This document shows, one piece after another, positions 33,645 through 43,063 of a stretch of DNA of 64,000 nucleotides. The stretch comes from Rhodococcus sp. B7740 (GTDB lineage: Bacteria > Actinomycetota > Actinomycetes > Mycobacteriales > Mycobacteriaceae). Position numbers and translations under genes: made by a program. The notes below the pieces were generated by a model that was not told the DNA's origin, ran no database searches, and saw only the letters and a list, made by a program, of their open reading frames with translations. Location of the stretch: assembly GCF_000954115.1 (NCBI RefSeq), contig NZ_CP010797.1, positions 2,542,001 to 2,606,000 on the forward strand, written 5' to 3'. Position 1 is the first letter of the stretch. Each line of letters starts with the position of its first letter.

Positions 33645-35312
33645 TCAGTGAGCGCTGGCCTTCTCCGCACCGATACCGGTGAGGGAGCGAACCTCCATCT
33701 CGGCCTGCTTGTCGGTGCTCTCGGTGTCCTTCGAGATCAGGGTTCCGACGATGCCGAGGATGAATGCCAACGGGATCGAGACGATGCCGGGGTTGGACAA
33801 CGGGAACCAGGCGAAGTCCGAGCCGGGAATCATCGACGTCGGCGATCCGGAGACGGCCGGGGAGAAGACGATCAGCACGATCGTCGAGATCAGACCGCCG
33901 TACATGCTGAACAGTGCGCCGGTGGTGGTGAAGCGACGCCAGAACAGCGAGTACAGGATGGTCGGCAGGTTCGCGGCCGCAGCGACTGCGAACGCGAGTG
34001 CGACCAGGAACGCGATGTTCTGCCCGTTGGCGAGGATGCCGAGGCCGATGGCCAGGATGCCGATGACGACGGCGGTGATGCGGGAGACCTTGACCTGCTT
34101 CTTGTCGTCGACTTTGCCCTTCTTGATGACGCTCGCGTAGATGTCGTGAGCGAACGACGCCGACGCGGTGATCGTCAAGCCGGCGACCACGGCGAGGATG
34201 GTCGCGAAGGCGACCGCCGAGATGACGCCGAGCAGGATCACGCCGCCGAGCTCGAAGGCCAACAGCGGAGCCGCGGAGTTCTGACCGCCGGCCGAGGCCA
34301 GGATGCGGTCGGGTCCGACGATCGCTGCGGCACCGTAGCCGAGCACCAGGGTGAACAGGTAGAACGCACCGATGAGCGCGATGGCCCACACGACGCTGCG
34401 ACGAGCTTCCTTGGCGGTGGGCACCGTGTAGAAGCGCATCAGCACGTGCGGCAGACCCGCGGTGCCGAGGACCAGCGCGATGCCGAGCGAGAGGAAGTTG
34501 ATCTTGGAGGTGGCGCTGCCGCCGTACTGGGCGCCGGGCTCGATGACGTCGCGCGCTGCGACGGCGTCGCTTGCCGATCCGGCCACCATGGTCTGCGCGC
34601 TGCCGAGCAGCTCGGAGAAGTTGAGGCCGAACTTCGCGAGAACCAGAACGGTCATGAACGCCGCACCGGCGATGAGCAGAACGGCCTTGATGATCTGCAC
34701 CCAGGTGGTGCCCTTCATGCCGCCGATGAGCACGTACGCGATCATCAGCACACCGACGATGGCGATGACGATGGACTGCCCGGTGCGGTCGGAGATGTCG
34801 AGGAGCAGTGCAACGAGTCCGCCTGCGCCTGCCATCTGCGCGAGCAGGTAGAACAGCGAGACGGTCAGCGTCGACAGCGCAGCTGCGGTACGAACCGGGC
34901 CCTGCTTGAGCCGGAAGCTCAGCACGTCGGCCATGGTGAATTTGCCGGTGTTCCTGAGCAGTTCGGCGACCAGGAGCAGGGCGACGAGCCAGGCGACGAG
35001 GAAGCCGATGGAGTACAGGAAGCCGTCGTAGCCGTAGACGGCGATGGCACCGGCGATACCGAGAAAGCTTGCCGCCGAGAGGTAGTCACCGGCGATGGCG
35101 ACACCGTTCTGCGGTCCGGAGAATCCGCCACCTGCGGTGAAGAACTCCGCGGAGGTCGCGTTCTTCTTCGAGGCGCGAATGACGACGGCCATGGTGATGA
35201 TGACGAACGCGCCGAAGATCGCGATGTTGACGAGGGGTTCACCGACGGTGGTGTCGGCAGCCTGGGCCAATACGTTCACGGCGGGAGTGGAGCCTGCGGA
35301 ATGACCGATCAT
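33645..35312 (-). CDS. actP: Sodium/acetate symporter (ActP-like SSS)
   Basis: 555 residues from ATG 35312. A short N-terminus is followed by 13-14 membrane helices with the solute:sodium symporter signature GDYLSAASFLG and GGMKGTTWVQ. This is the ActP/MctC class that imports acetate, propionate or pyruvate with Na+. It is coupled by a 1-nt TGATG overlap to the DUF485 gene upstream, the standard yjcH-actP order. Confidence 0.88.
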   Translation of the reverse strand: MIGHSAGSTPAVNVLAQAADTTVGEPLVNIAIFGAFVIITMAVVIRASKKNATSAEFFTAGGGFSGPQNGVAIAGDYLSAASFLGIAGAIAVYGYDGFLYSIGFLVAWLVALLLVAELLRNTGKFTMADVLSFRLKQGPVRTAAALSTLTVSLFYLLAQMAGAGGLVALLLDISDRTGQSIVIAIVGVLMIAYVLIGGMKGTTWVQIIKAVLLIAGAAFMTVLVLAKFGLNFSELLGSAQTMVAGSASDAVAARDVIEPGAQYGGSATSKINFLSLGIALVLGTAGLPHVLMRFYTVPTAKEARRSVVWAIALIGAFYLFTLVLGYGAAAIVGPDRILASAGGQNSAAPLLAFELGGVILLGVISAVAFATILAVVAGLTITASASFAHDIYASVIKKGKVDDKKQVKVSRITAVVIGILAIGLGILANGQNIAFLVALAFAVAAAANLPTILYSLFWRRFTTTGALFSMYGGLISTIVLIVFSPAVSGSPTSMIPGSDFAWFPLSNPGIVSIPLAFILGIVGTLISKDTESTDKQAEMEVRSLTGIGAEKASAH

Positions 35313-35662
35313 CAGTTTTTCGCTCCCTGGGAGGCTTCCATCTCGGCGCGCAGGGCTGCGGCGCGAGGATCGAGTTCACGGTTGGCGAACTTCACGTAGA
35401 TGCCGGTGATGGCGAACGTCGTGACGAACTGGCCGAGGCCGAGCAGCAGGCCGATGTTGATGTTGCCCCACACCTTGGTCGACATGAAGTCGACCGCGTA
35501 GGTGCTCAGCAGCACGTAGAGGATGTACCAGACCAGGAAGAACCCGGCCATCGGGAACACGAAGCTACGCAGGCGTCGCCGGAGTTCCTGGAACTCGGGA
35601 CTGGCCTGCATGTCGACGAACGCTTGCGCGTCCGGTGGCGAATTGGTTTCCGGTGCGGTCAC
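35312..35662 (-). CDS. DUF485 membrane partner of the acetate symporter
   Basis: 116 residues from GTG 35662, with AGGAGT upstream. A helical N-terminus (FQELRRRLRSFVFPM) is followed by two membrane helices (FFLVWYILYVLLSTYA and LLGLGQFVTTFAITG) and the family end YVKFANRELDP. The YjcH/DUF485 family is always found beside ActP-type carriers and is thought to assist them. Confidence 0.88.
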   Translation of the reverse strand: MTAPETNSPPDAQAFVDMQASPEFQELRRRLRSFVFPMAGFFLVWYILYVLLSTYAVDFMSTKVWGNINIGLLLGLGQFVTTFAITGIYVKFANRELDPRAAALRAEMEASQGAKN

Positions 35663-35841
35663 CTTGGACTCCTGAAGTTGATGTGAGCTCTGGCTGACTC
35701 GGAACAGTAATGAGAGTCAGGTCACAAAATCAGGAGGTGGTGTCGATCACACGATGGGCTGCGGGAGTGTGCGACGAGCGGTCGAGAATGGCAGTCGAGC
35801 GGTGGCCGCGGGAGTGGAGCCTGCGGAATGACCCAGGTGTC

Positions 35842-37584
35842 TCAGAGTTCACGCTCTCGGTCTTTGCCCATGTCGAGGCCTTCCGGCAGGTGCAGTCGCG
35901 CGAAGATGCGGGAGATGTCCGACGGGACGGTGTGTCGGGTGGCGAGGCTGACGGCGATCATCGAGGCGAAGGCGACGGGGACGCTGACGGCGGCTGGGTA
36001 GCCGAGGATCGCTGCCGCCCAGCCGCCGAGGACGCCGTCGGAGATGGGGGTGACGACGGAGATCGACGCGGCGACGAGTGAGATGCCGCCGCCGAGGAGC
36101 AGTCCGGTCGCGGCTCCGGCTGCGGTGAGGCCGCGCCACCAGATGCCCAGTACCAGCAGTGGGCACAGGGTGGATGCGGCGACCGCGAACACGAGCCCGA
36201 CGGTACGCGAAAGATCGAGTGAGACAACGCCGATCGACAGTGCCAGCGGCACGGCTCCGGCGAGGATCGCGGCGACGCGGAAGTCTCGGACCTTGCCCGA
36301 GAGGACGTCGGTACTGAGCACTCCCGCGATGCTGACCAGTAGTCCGGATGAGGTCGACAGAAAGGCAGCGATGGCGCCCGCGGCCACGAGTGCGGCCAGT
36401 AGTTGTCCCGGTATTCCGGACAGCACCGAGCCGGGCAGCAGCAGCACCGCTGCGTCGGATGCTCCGGTGATGAGCAGTTGTGGCACGTACAGCCGGGCGA
36501 AGACGCCGAGCACCGTCGGGAACAGGTAGAACATGCCGAGCAGCGCGAGGACGGTGAGCGAGGTCAGTCGCGCCGCTCGGCCGTCCGGGTTGGTGTAGAA
36601 GCGCACGAGCACGTGCGGCAGGCCGAGGGTTCCGAGGAAAGTGGCCAGGATCAGCGAGTACACCTGATACAGCGGGTGGGCCCCGCCCAGTCCCCCGCCC
36701 GGCATCGCCCACGCCCGGTCGGTGGTCGGCGCTCCCGCGACGACGGGAACGGGTGATCCGGCGTCGAGCGTCAACGACGTGCCCGAGGCGAGCCGATGTT
36801 CGCCCGCGTCCAGCAGGACTCGCCCGTCGACGCTTTCGTCGTCGAGGGTTCCCGTCACGGCGACGACGATCGGCGAATCCACTTGCACGAGAACATCGGT
36901 GGTGATGTCGACGACGGTCTGCTCGGTCACCGTCGGTGGGGCAGGACTGCCGACGCTGCGGTCGTCGGCGAAGAAGTGCACGGCCAGCACCAGTGCCGGG
37001 ATCGCGATCGCGGTGAGCTTGAGCCAGTACTGGAACGCTTGGACGAAGGTGATCGAGCGCATGCCACCGCCGACGACGTTCGCGATCACGATCAGCCCCA
37101 CCGCCAGGGCTCCGACCCAGCCGGGCACTCCGAGCAGAATGTTCAGTGTCAGTCCCGCGCCCTGGAACTGCGGCACCAGATACAGCGCACAGATGACCAC
37201 CACCACCAGCATCGCCACGGTACGCAACCATGGCGCGCCGAGCCGGAATTCGACGAAATCGGGCACCGTGTACGCGCCACTTCTGCGCAGTGGAGCCGCG
37301 ACGAACAGCAGCAGTCCCAGGTATCCCGCGGTGAAGCCGACCGGGTACCACAGCGCATCGGCTCCGTACTTCGCGATGAGCCCTGCAACACCGAGAAACG
37401 ATGCAGCCGATAGGTATTCGCCGCTGATGGCAGCAGCATTCCACCGCGGCCCGACGGTGCGCGAGGCCACCAGGAAGTCGGAGGTGGTGCGGGCCAGCCG
37501 AACTCCGTAGATGCCGATGCCCACCGTGGCCACGGCCGCCAGGATCAGCGCGATCACGGTGGCGACCGGAATGGATCCGTTCAC
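35842..37584 (-). CDS. Second solute:sodium symporter (ActP-like)
   Basis: 580 residues from GTG 37584. N-terminal ASRTVGPRWNAAAISG, GEYLSAASFLG and GGGMRSITFVQ mark the SSS family. An extra loop of roughly 80 residues (about 210-290), rich in Asp/Val/Thr, is inserted between helices; the first copy lacks it. Monocarboxylate uptake is likely. It is followed in order by a small membrane gene, the LytTR regulator and the histidine kinase, all on the minus strand with gaps of 6-13 bp, suggesting signal-controlled uptake. Confidence 0.85.
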   Translation of the reverse strand: MNGSIPVATVIALILAAVATVGIGIYGVRLARTTSDFLVASRTVGPRWNAAAISGEYLSAASFLGVAGLIAKYGADALWYPVGFTAGYLGLLLFVAAPLRRSGAYTVPDFVEFRLGAPWLRTVAMLVVVVICALYLVPQFQGAGLTLNILLGVPGWVGALAVGLIVIANVVGGGMRSITFVQAFQYWLKLTAIAIPALVLAVHFFADDRSVGSPAPPTVTEQTVVDITTDVLVQVDSPIVVAVTGTLDDESVDGRVLLDAGEHRLASGTSLTLDAGSPVPVVAGAPTTDRAWAMPGGGLGGAHPLYQVYSLILATFLGTLGLPHVLVRFYTNPDGRAARLTSLTVLALLGMFYLFPTVLGVFARLYVPQLLITGASDAAVLLLPGSVLSGIPGQLLAALVAAGAIAAFLSTSSGLLVSIAGVLSTDVLSGKVRDFRVAAILAGAVPLALSIGVVSLDLSRTVGLVFAVAASTLCPLLVLGIWWRGLTAAGAATGLLLGGGISLVAASISVVTPISDGVLGGWAAAILGYPAAVSVPVAFASMIAVSLATRHTVPSDISRIFARLHLPEGLDMGKDREREL

Positions 37585-37590
37585 GTGCGC

Positions 37591-37950
37591 CTAGTCCTCG
37601 ACCAGGCCGACGAATTCGGTCTCGTTGCGCTCGGCTCGGCGCACGTACGCCCAGCCGACACCGAACAGCAACGGATAGATCGCCACCCCCAGCACCAACC
37701 ACAGCAGACCGATGCCGGACGGCGCGACGTCGGTGAAGCGTGCGAGGAGCATGCCCAGCAACGGAATTGCGAACAGAATCGACAGCGTCATCACCGCCAG
37801 GCGCACCGACAGCAACAGTTGCGCGCGAACCAGGCTGCGGACCAGGGCGTCGCCCACTTCGGTTTGCTCCTGCACTTCGACGCGGGTGCGCACCATCCGC
37901 GCGCCGCGACGTTGCGAGAGCACCACCCGCTGTCGGTGTGGCTGGGTCAT
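37591..37950 (-). CDS. Small two-helix membrane protein, DUF485-like
   Basis: 119 residues from ATG 37950. A basic N-terminal third (TQPHRQRVVLSQRRGARMVR) is followed by two membrane helices separated by a short loop (LSILFAIPLLGMLLARF and IGLLWLVLGVAIYPLLFG), ending RRAERNETEFVGLVED. Its position directly upstream of the second symporter and its topology mirror DUF485/YjcH, though the sequence is more divergent and the tail differs. Confidence 0.72.
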   Translation of the reverse strand: MTQPHRQRVVLSQRRGARMVRTRVEVQEQTEVGDALVRSLVRAQLLLSVRLAVMTLSILFAIPLLGMLLARFTDVAPSGIGLLWLVLGVAIYPLLFGVGWAYVRRAERNETEFVGLVED

Positions 37951-37963
37951 CGCTCGATCCTCG

Positions 37964-38767
37964 TCACCGGGTGGACCACGATTGCAGCGGACCGCGGACC
38001 AGTCTGTCCTTGAGTTCTCTCGCGTGCCGTCGGCTCACCGGCAGTTCGCAGGCCGCGAGGTTTCCGCTGGCCCGCAGGCACACCACCAGTCCCGAACCGA
38101 CACTGCGGATCCCTGTGACCAGACGCAGCGAGACCAGGTAGGAGCGGTGCACGCGCAGGAATCCGGCATCGGCCCAGCGACTTTCGAGGGCCGAGATCGG
38201 GATCCGCACCAGATGCGAGCCGTTGGAGGTGTGCAATCTCGCGTAGTCGCCGTCGGCCTCGACCCACGCCACCGACGACCGGTGCACCAGGGTGGTGGTT
38301 CCGCCGAGTTCGACGGGAATGACCTCGTCGGCCGAGGTGTCCGCGGACTCCGCGGGTCGACGCCGCGCGAGCAGCACCCGGCGCAGCGCCTCGGTGAGCC
38401 GATCCTCGCGCAAGGGCTTGAGCAGGTAGTCGACGGCACCGAGATCGAAGGCAGCCAGTGCCCGGTCGTCGTGGGCGGTGACGAACACGACGGCGGGTGG
38501 TCGCGCGAATGCCGACAGGATGCCGGCGAGTTCGAGCCCGTCGAGTCCGGGCATGTTGATGTCGAGGAACACCGCGTCCACCACGTTCTGCCCCGAGGTC
38601 TGTTTGAGTTGGCGGAGCGCGGTGGTCGCGTCCTGCGCGGTGAACACCTCGGCGACGGTGTCCTGCTGACGCAGCAGAAAGGCGAGTTCGTCCAGTGCCG
38701 GGCGCTCGTCGTCGACGGCGAGAACGATCAACCCGCGGCCGGGGGCGGAGTTGGCAGCCTGCGTCAT
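37964..38767 (-). CDS. LytTR-family response regulator
   Basis: 267 residues from ATG 38767, overlapping the kinase stop by ATGA. Receiver domain about 12-130: acidic pocket DDE, phosphoacceptor Asp69 in FLDINMPG, Thr/Lys switch (VTAHD, LLKP). The C-terminal LytTR DNA-binding domain (about 165-262) contains VEADGDYARLHT and FLRVHRSYLVS. Such regulators bind two direct-repeat half sites upstream of target promoters, here probably the symporter operon it sits in. Confidence 0.9.
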   Translation of the reverse strand: MTQAANSAPGRGLIVLAVDDERPALDELAFLLRQQDTVAEVFTAQDATTALRQLKQTSGQNVVDAVFLDINMPGLDGLELAGILSAFARPPAVVFVTAHDDRALAAFDLGAVDYLLKPLREDRLTEALRRVLLARRRPAESADTSADEVIPVELGGTTTLVHRSSVAWVEADGDYARLHTSNGSHLVRIPISALESRWADAGFLRVHRSYLVSLRLVTGIRSVGSGLVVCLRASGNLAACELPVSRRHARELKDRLVRGPLQSWSTR

Positions 38768-39936
38768 GCTCGTACACCCGGCCTGAATTTCGGCACCCGG
38801 AGGCTCACTTTGGTGCCTGCGCCCGGTGCGGTGTCCACTACGAGACCGTAGTCGTTTCCGAAGGCTGCCCGCAGCCGATCGTCCACGTTCGCCAATCCGA
38901 CATGGGCCGCGTCCTCGGTGTGCAGGCTTCCCGAGCGCAGCACGTCCGGATCCATCCCCACCCCGTCGTCCTCGATGCTGATCACTGCGTCGGTGCCCTC
39001 GTCGGCGGCGATGATCGTCACGCGGCCGCCGTCGGCCTTGCCGGACAGGCCGTGTCGGACGGCGTTCTCGACGAGCGGCTGTAGCGCGAGAAACGGCAGC
39101 GCGACGCCCAACACCTCGGGTGCGACCTGCAAGGTGACCTGGAGGGAATCACCGAAGCGGGCCCGTTCGAGCGTCAGGTAGCGATCGATGTTGCGTAGCT
39201 CGTCCGCGAGCACCGTGAACTCGCCTGCGTTGCGGAACGAGTATCGGGTGAAGTCGGCGAACTCGAGCACCAGCTCACGCGCTCGATCCGGGTCGGTGCG
39301 CACGAACGAGGCGATCGTGCCGAGTGCGTTGTAGATGAAGTGTGGGCTGATCTGTGCGCGCAGCGCCCGTACCTCGGCGCGGTCCAACCGCGCCCGGGAC
39401 GCGTCGAGTTCGGCGAGCTCGATCTGACCGCAGGCGTAACGCGCAACCTCGGCGATGGCCCCGAGCATGCCCGGTCCCGGCTCGGCGACCACGGCTGCCC
39501 CCAACACCCCGACCACCGGAGACTCGTCGACGACCAACGGCTGCACCACCAACGCTCTGACCTCGTGGATCGAACCGAGCGGCAGACGCACCAGGACGCG
39601 CCGCTGCCCGTCCACCGCCCGCTTCGCCGCCTCGACGAAGGCCGGTGTCAGCTCGTCCCACGGGCCGTCCCAGGCCAGCAGGGAACCGTCGGGGTCGCAG
39701 ATTCCCAATGCGTCCGCACCGGTCAGTACCCGCAGGTGCGGCGCGGCCGCGGCGGCCGAACGAGTGTCGAGACCGTCACGCAACGGCTTGGCCGCCAGCG
39801 ACGCGGTGTGCAGGGTGGCGTGGACGGCTCGCTCGGCCGGTGTGGTGAGGTCCCGTCGACCGCGCAGACTGATCACCGCGATGACCGAAACGATCACGGC
39901 CACGATCACCGCCATCGACGCCAGTGCCGCGGTCAT
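38764..39936 (-). CDS. LytS-type sensor histidine kinase
   Basis: 390 residues from ATG 39936. One N-terminal membrane helix (about 4-24) is followed by a GAF-like segment (about 60-150: GICDPDGSLLAWDG, VRALVVQPLVV). Then come the His_kinase motif ISPHFIYNALG with phosphoacceptor His199 and an ATPase domain (N-box ENAVRHGL, G1 DDGVGMD). With a single helix it may sense an intracellular cue. The ATG overlaps the lipase stop by ATGA, so the pair is coupled to an upstream lipase gene. Confidence 0.87.
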   Translation of the reverse strand: MTAALASMAVIVAVIVSVIAVISLRGRRDLTTPAERAVHATLHTASLAAKPLRDGLDTRSAAAAAPHLRVLTGADALGICDPDGSLLAWDGPWDELTPAFVEAAKRAVDGQRRVLVRLPLGSIHEVRALVVQPLVVDESPVVGVLGAAVVAEPGPGMLGAIAEVARYACGQIELAELDASRARLDRAEVRALRAQISPHFIYNALGTIASFVRTDPDRARELVLEFADFTRYSFRNAGEFTVLADELRNIDRYLTLERARFGDSLQVTLQVAPEVLGVALPFLALQPLVENAVRHGLSGKADGGRVTIIAADEGTDAVISIEDDGVGMDPDVLRSGSLHTEDAAHVGLANVDDRLRAAFGNDYGLVVDTAPGAGTKVSLRVPKFRPGVRA

Positions 39937-41114
39937 CGCGCGCACGTGGTCGAGGTGGGCACGTTCAGGAAGCGTTCGACGAGCCAGTCGACTCCGATGC
40001 CGTTTGCGGCCAGTTCGGCATGGCCCTGCTCCGGTTCGGAGCGAAGCTCGACGTCGTCGCCCAGCGCGCAGGCCTCGGCTACCGCGTCCCGGGTCCATCG
40101 GGGATCGATGAGGTCGTCGCGTTCACCGACCAGGACCAGCAGCGGTACCTCGGTGCGAGAAGTCGGTACCGCAACCGATTCGAGCCACTGCGTCATCCGA
40201 TCCGATGCATCCGCGGAGTCCGGGAGGGCGTCGGCCGGATCGAGAACGGCTCCGGCGTCGGCCTTGGAGAAGCCGAGCAAATCACTGCAGGCGGTCAGCG
40301 CGGTCACGTTGTCGGCGAACGTGCCGCGGATGTAGTCCGCGCGTTCGGCACTCGGATCTGCGGCGTGCAGACCCTCGTAGAGGTACGGCACCAGCAGCTG
40401 ACGCGGCACGGTCTGCTCGGTCTCGGGCGCGAAGAACCGCGTCAGATCGGCCGCGGGCGACAGCGCCGCGGCACCGACCAGTTGCAGACCGTCGCCGTAA
40501 TCGCCACTGCGCTCGGCTGCCGCCCAGACCGCTTGTCCGCCTTGGGAGATGCCCACTGCGCCCCACCTGGTGCCGACGTCGGGAACCACGTTGCGGGCCG
40601 CGCGCACCGCGTCGATCACGTCGTACGCTGCGGCGTCCCGGTCGAGATACGCGGGATCTCCCGGAGTTCCGAGACCCTGATAATCCGTCACCACGACCAC
40701 GGTGCCGCGTTCGAGGAACGGCGTCACCAATCCGATGGTGCCCAACAGGTTCGGATAGAGCGAGGGTGCGCACTCGTCGGTGACACCGGTGGTGCCGTGC
40801 CCGACGGAGACGATCGGCCAGCCGCCGGGCGGAGCAGAACCTTTGGGCACGAACACCGTTCCCGATGCCTCGGTCCCGCCCCCGGTGACCCCGTCGGTGG
40901 TGCGGTACACGACCTTGGTGGCAGTCCCGCCGAGATAGGCGACACCGATGTCGACCTGCCCCAGCAGCATCGACGACACGATCGCGCCTCGCTCCGAGCC
41001 CACGGGTGCCGCGATCGACACCGGGGCGGGTGTGGCCGGATCCTCGGCAGGAGTGCTGCACGCAGCAACGGCGAACACCAGTGCCGCGGCGGCGACCAGC
41101 CGGGTCGACCTCAC
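39933..41114 (-). CDS. Secreted lipoprotein lipase (LIP family)
   Basis: 393 residues from GTG 41114, with TAGGAGC upstream. A lipoprotein signal VRSTRLVAAAALVFAVAACS with a cysteine lipobox suggests export and lipidation. The hydrolase has the nucleophile motif GISQGGQ and Asp/His in the C-terminal third (VGERDDLID, EQGHAELA). This resembles the secretory lipase (LIP) family of actinobacteria and fungi. It is translationally linked to the downstream kinase gene, so substrate release and sensing may be coordinated. Confidence 0.85.
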   Translation of the reverse strand: MRSTRLVAAAALVFAVAACSTPAEDPATPAPVSIAAPVGSERGAIVSSMLLGQVDIGVAYLGGTATKVVYRTTDGVTGGGTEASGTVFVPKGSAPPGGWPIVSVGHGTTGVTDECAPSLYPNLLGTIGLVTPFLERGTVVVVTDYQGLGTPGDPAYLDRDAAAYDVIDAVRAARNVVPDVGTRWGAVGISQGGQAVWAAAERSGDYGDGLQLVGAAALSPAADLTRFFAPETEQTVPRQLLVPYLYEGLHAADPSAERADYIRGTFADNVTALTACSDLLGFSKADAGAVLDPADALPDSADASDRMTQWLESVAVPTSRTEVPLLVLVGERDDLIDPRWTRDAVAEACALGDDVELRSEPEQGHAELAANGIGVDWLVERFLNVPTSTTCAR

Positions 41115-41127
41115 TGTCTCTGCGCTC

Positions 41128-42756
41128 CTACGGTGTGCGTCGTGCGATGCGAGCCTCGGCCGCAATTTCTTCCACGTCCAAGCCATTCAACACTGCCCGC
41201 AGAGCTTCGTCCTCCAGCTCCCCCGAGTCGCGGGCCGCGATGAGCGCCGCCCGCTGCGCGACCAGGACGTTGTGTCGCAGCGAGTCGAACAACGCCCCGG
41301 CCGCCGCGATCCGCTTCTCGCGATCCTCGGTCTCGTCGGCATCCAACCGAGCGCGCACGGAGCGTCGGACGCGCTGGATGACCTCGTCGACGCGCTCGCT
41401 GTCCACTCCGTCGATTCCGTCCTTCGCCGCGCGCTGGAGGTAGTCCTCCGCCGCCGTCCGGGCAATGGCCTGCGACAGCAGCCGCTGATTGTCGTTGCGC
41501 TGCTGCTCGAGTGGATCTGCGACGTCGAGGCGGCGGATCAACAACGGAAGCGTCAGGCCCTGCAGCAGCAACGTACCGACCGCGACGACGAAGGCCACCG
41601 CCTGAATCACGGCCCGCCCGGGAAATTCGTCGCCGAGCACCGTGGTCAGCGGTACACCGGCCGCCGCCGCAAGCGTCACCACCCCACGCATGCCCGCCCA
41701 GGAGAGCACCAGGTTCTGCTGCCACGTCAGACCTGCTTCGCCTGACGGTGATCGCCGGAACAATTTGCGAAGCAGCATGTTTCGGCCGGAATTGGCGAAG
41801 ATCCAAGCTGGTCGGACGGCCATGACCACCACCAGCACCAGCAGCGCATAGGCGAACACATGGTGGACGGGCAACCCTTCGCGCTGCACCTCCGAGATGA
41901 CGAACTTCAGCTGTAAACCCATGTAGGCGAACACGAATGCCTCGAGCAGGAGATCCAGCGTCGGCCACACCTGCCGTTCCTGAACGCGGGTGGACACCGA
42001 GACGTCGGCGGTGACGCGCCCCAGCACGAAACCGGCGGTGACGACGGCGAGAACTCCCGACGCATGGATTTCCTCGGCCGCCAGATACGCGGTGAACGGC
42101 AGGACCAGACCGAGCACGGTTTCCAGCGCCGAATCCGCGATCCGATTGCGGACGAACCGCACGATGCGCGCCAGCACCAACCCCACCAACACGCCGCCCA
42201 CGATCTCGTACAGGAAGAACAACACCGGTGAGCCCAGTTCGATCCGACTGCCCGTCACCGAGGCCACGGCCAGGGTGAACAGAGTCAACGCGGCCGCGTC
42301 GTTCACCAGAGACTCGCCGGTGAGGATGGCCATCATCCGCGCGGGCAGACCGAGCTTGCGCCCGACGGCGATCGCGGAGACCGCGTCGGGCGGGGCCACG
42401 ACGGCACCGAGCACCAGGGCCGCGCCGAGGGTGAGCTCCGGGATCAACAGATTGGCGAACCAGCCGACGACCAATGTCGTCACGATCACCATGACGAGAC
42501 CGAGTCGGAGAATCTGGCCGAGATTGCGTCGGAAGCTGACGAACGAGAAATCCAGCGCGGCGGAGTACAGCAGCGGCGGAAGCACGACGCCGAGGATGAG
42601 CTGCGGCGACAGGCTGACGTGCGGGACCCCGGGAACGAACGAGGCGATGGATCCGACGGTGACCAGGACGAGCGGAACCTGCAGATCGATGCGCCTGGCG
42701 AAACCGGCGACTGCGATCGCGAAGATGACTACGAGAAGAAGAATCGGTCCGTCCAC
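41128..42756 (-). CDS. Na+/H+ antiporter (CPA1, NhaP-like)
   Basis: 542 residues from GTG 42756 (or GTG 42792, 12 codons earlier). Thirteen or so helices, with the CPA1 motif LTGESLVNDAAALTLF bearing the ND ion-binding pair, APPDAVSAIAVG before it and SWAGMRGVVTLAAA near the end. A cytoplasmic C-terminal tail (about 400-542) is helical and charged. It exchanges Na+ for H+ for pH and salt balance. It lies 13 bp upstream of the lipase gene on the same strand, so co-transcription is possible. Confidence 0.88.
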   Translation of the reverse strand: MDGPILLLVVIFAIAVAGFARRIDLQVPLVLVTVGSIASFVPGVPHVSLSPQLILGVVLPPLLYSAALDFSFVSFRRNLGQILRLGLVMVIVTTLVVGWFANLLIPELTLGAALVLGAVVAPPDAVSAIAVGRKLGLPARMMAILTGESLVNDAAALTLFTLAVASVTGSRIELGSPVLFFLYEIVGGVLVGLVLARIVRFVRNRIADSALETVLGLVLPFTAYLAAEEIHASGVLAVVTAGFVLGRVTADVSVSTRVQERQVWPTLDLLLEAFVFAYMGLQLKFVISEVQREGLPVHHVFAYALLVLVVVMAVRPAWIFANSGRNMLLRKLFRRSPSGEAGLTWQQNLVLSWAGMRGVVTLAAAAGVPLTTVLGDEFPGRAVIQAVAFVVAVGTLLLQGLTLPLLIRRLDVADPLEQQRNDNQRLLSQAIARTAAEDYLQRAAKDGIDGVDSERVDEVIQRVRRSVRARLDADETEDREKRIAAAGALFDSLRHNVLVAQRAALIAARDSGELEDEALRAVLNGLDVEEIAAEARIARRTP

Positions 42757-42834
42757 CCCGACGATTGTGCCGTCAGCCGCACCCTGGGGCACGACCGACG
42801 GCCACGATCACCTGCACGAGGAGACCGAAAGGTC

Positions 42835-43023
42835 CTACTTGTCCGGAATGGCCTTCTTGGCTGCTTCCTGGACCTTGTCGATCTGATCGGAGTACTTGCC
42901 ACCGGTCTTGTTGTCGATGAAGTCCCCCGCCTTCTCCACGACGTCGTCGATCTTGTCCGAGTTCTCGGCCGCGAGGTCCTTGCCCTTGTCGACGATGCCC
43001 TTCAGATTGTCTGCGAAGCCCAT
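42835..43023 (-). CDS. Rv0909-like small protein (antitoxin family)
   Basis: 62 residues from ATG 43023, with GGAG upstream. MGFADNLKGIVDKGKDLA, then VVEKAGDFIDNKTGGKYS. This is the M. tuberculosis Rv0909 pattern (KAGEFVDEKTQGNYSD). It lies 40 bp after the CtpE-like gene, as Rv0909 follows ctpE in mycobacteria. Its Rv0910-like partner is at 33132-33563 here. Antitoxin function is inferred; the family also contains many CsbD/YtxH-like small stress proteins. Confidence 0.8.
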   Translation of the reverse strand: MGFADNLKGIVDKGKDLAAENSDKIDDVVEKAGDFIDNKTGGKYSDQIDKVQEAAKKAIPDK

Positions 43024-43063
43024 GACTGTCTCCTGTCGCTGAAATGATCGAACATCCGGAAGC

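Noticed and set aside
33600..35399. 599-codon plus-strand frame opposite the acetate symporter
   Set aside because: Rich in Asp/Glu/Gly/Arg with no hydrophobic helices or motif; antisense shadow of a confirmed membrane protein.
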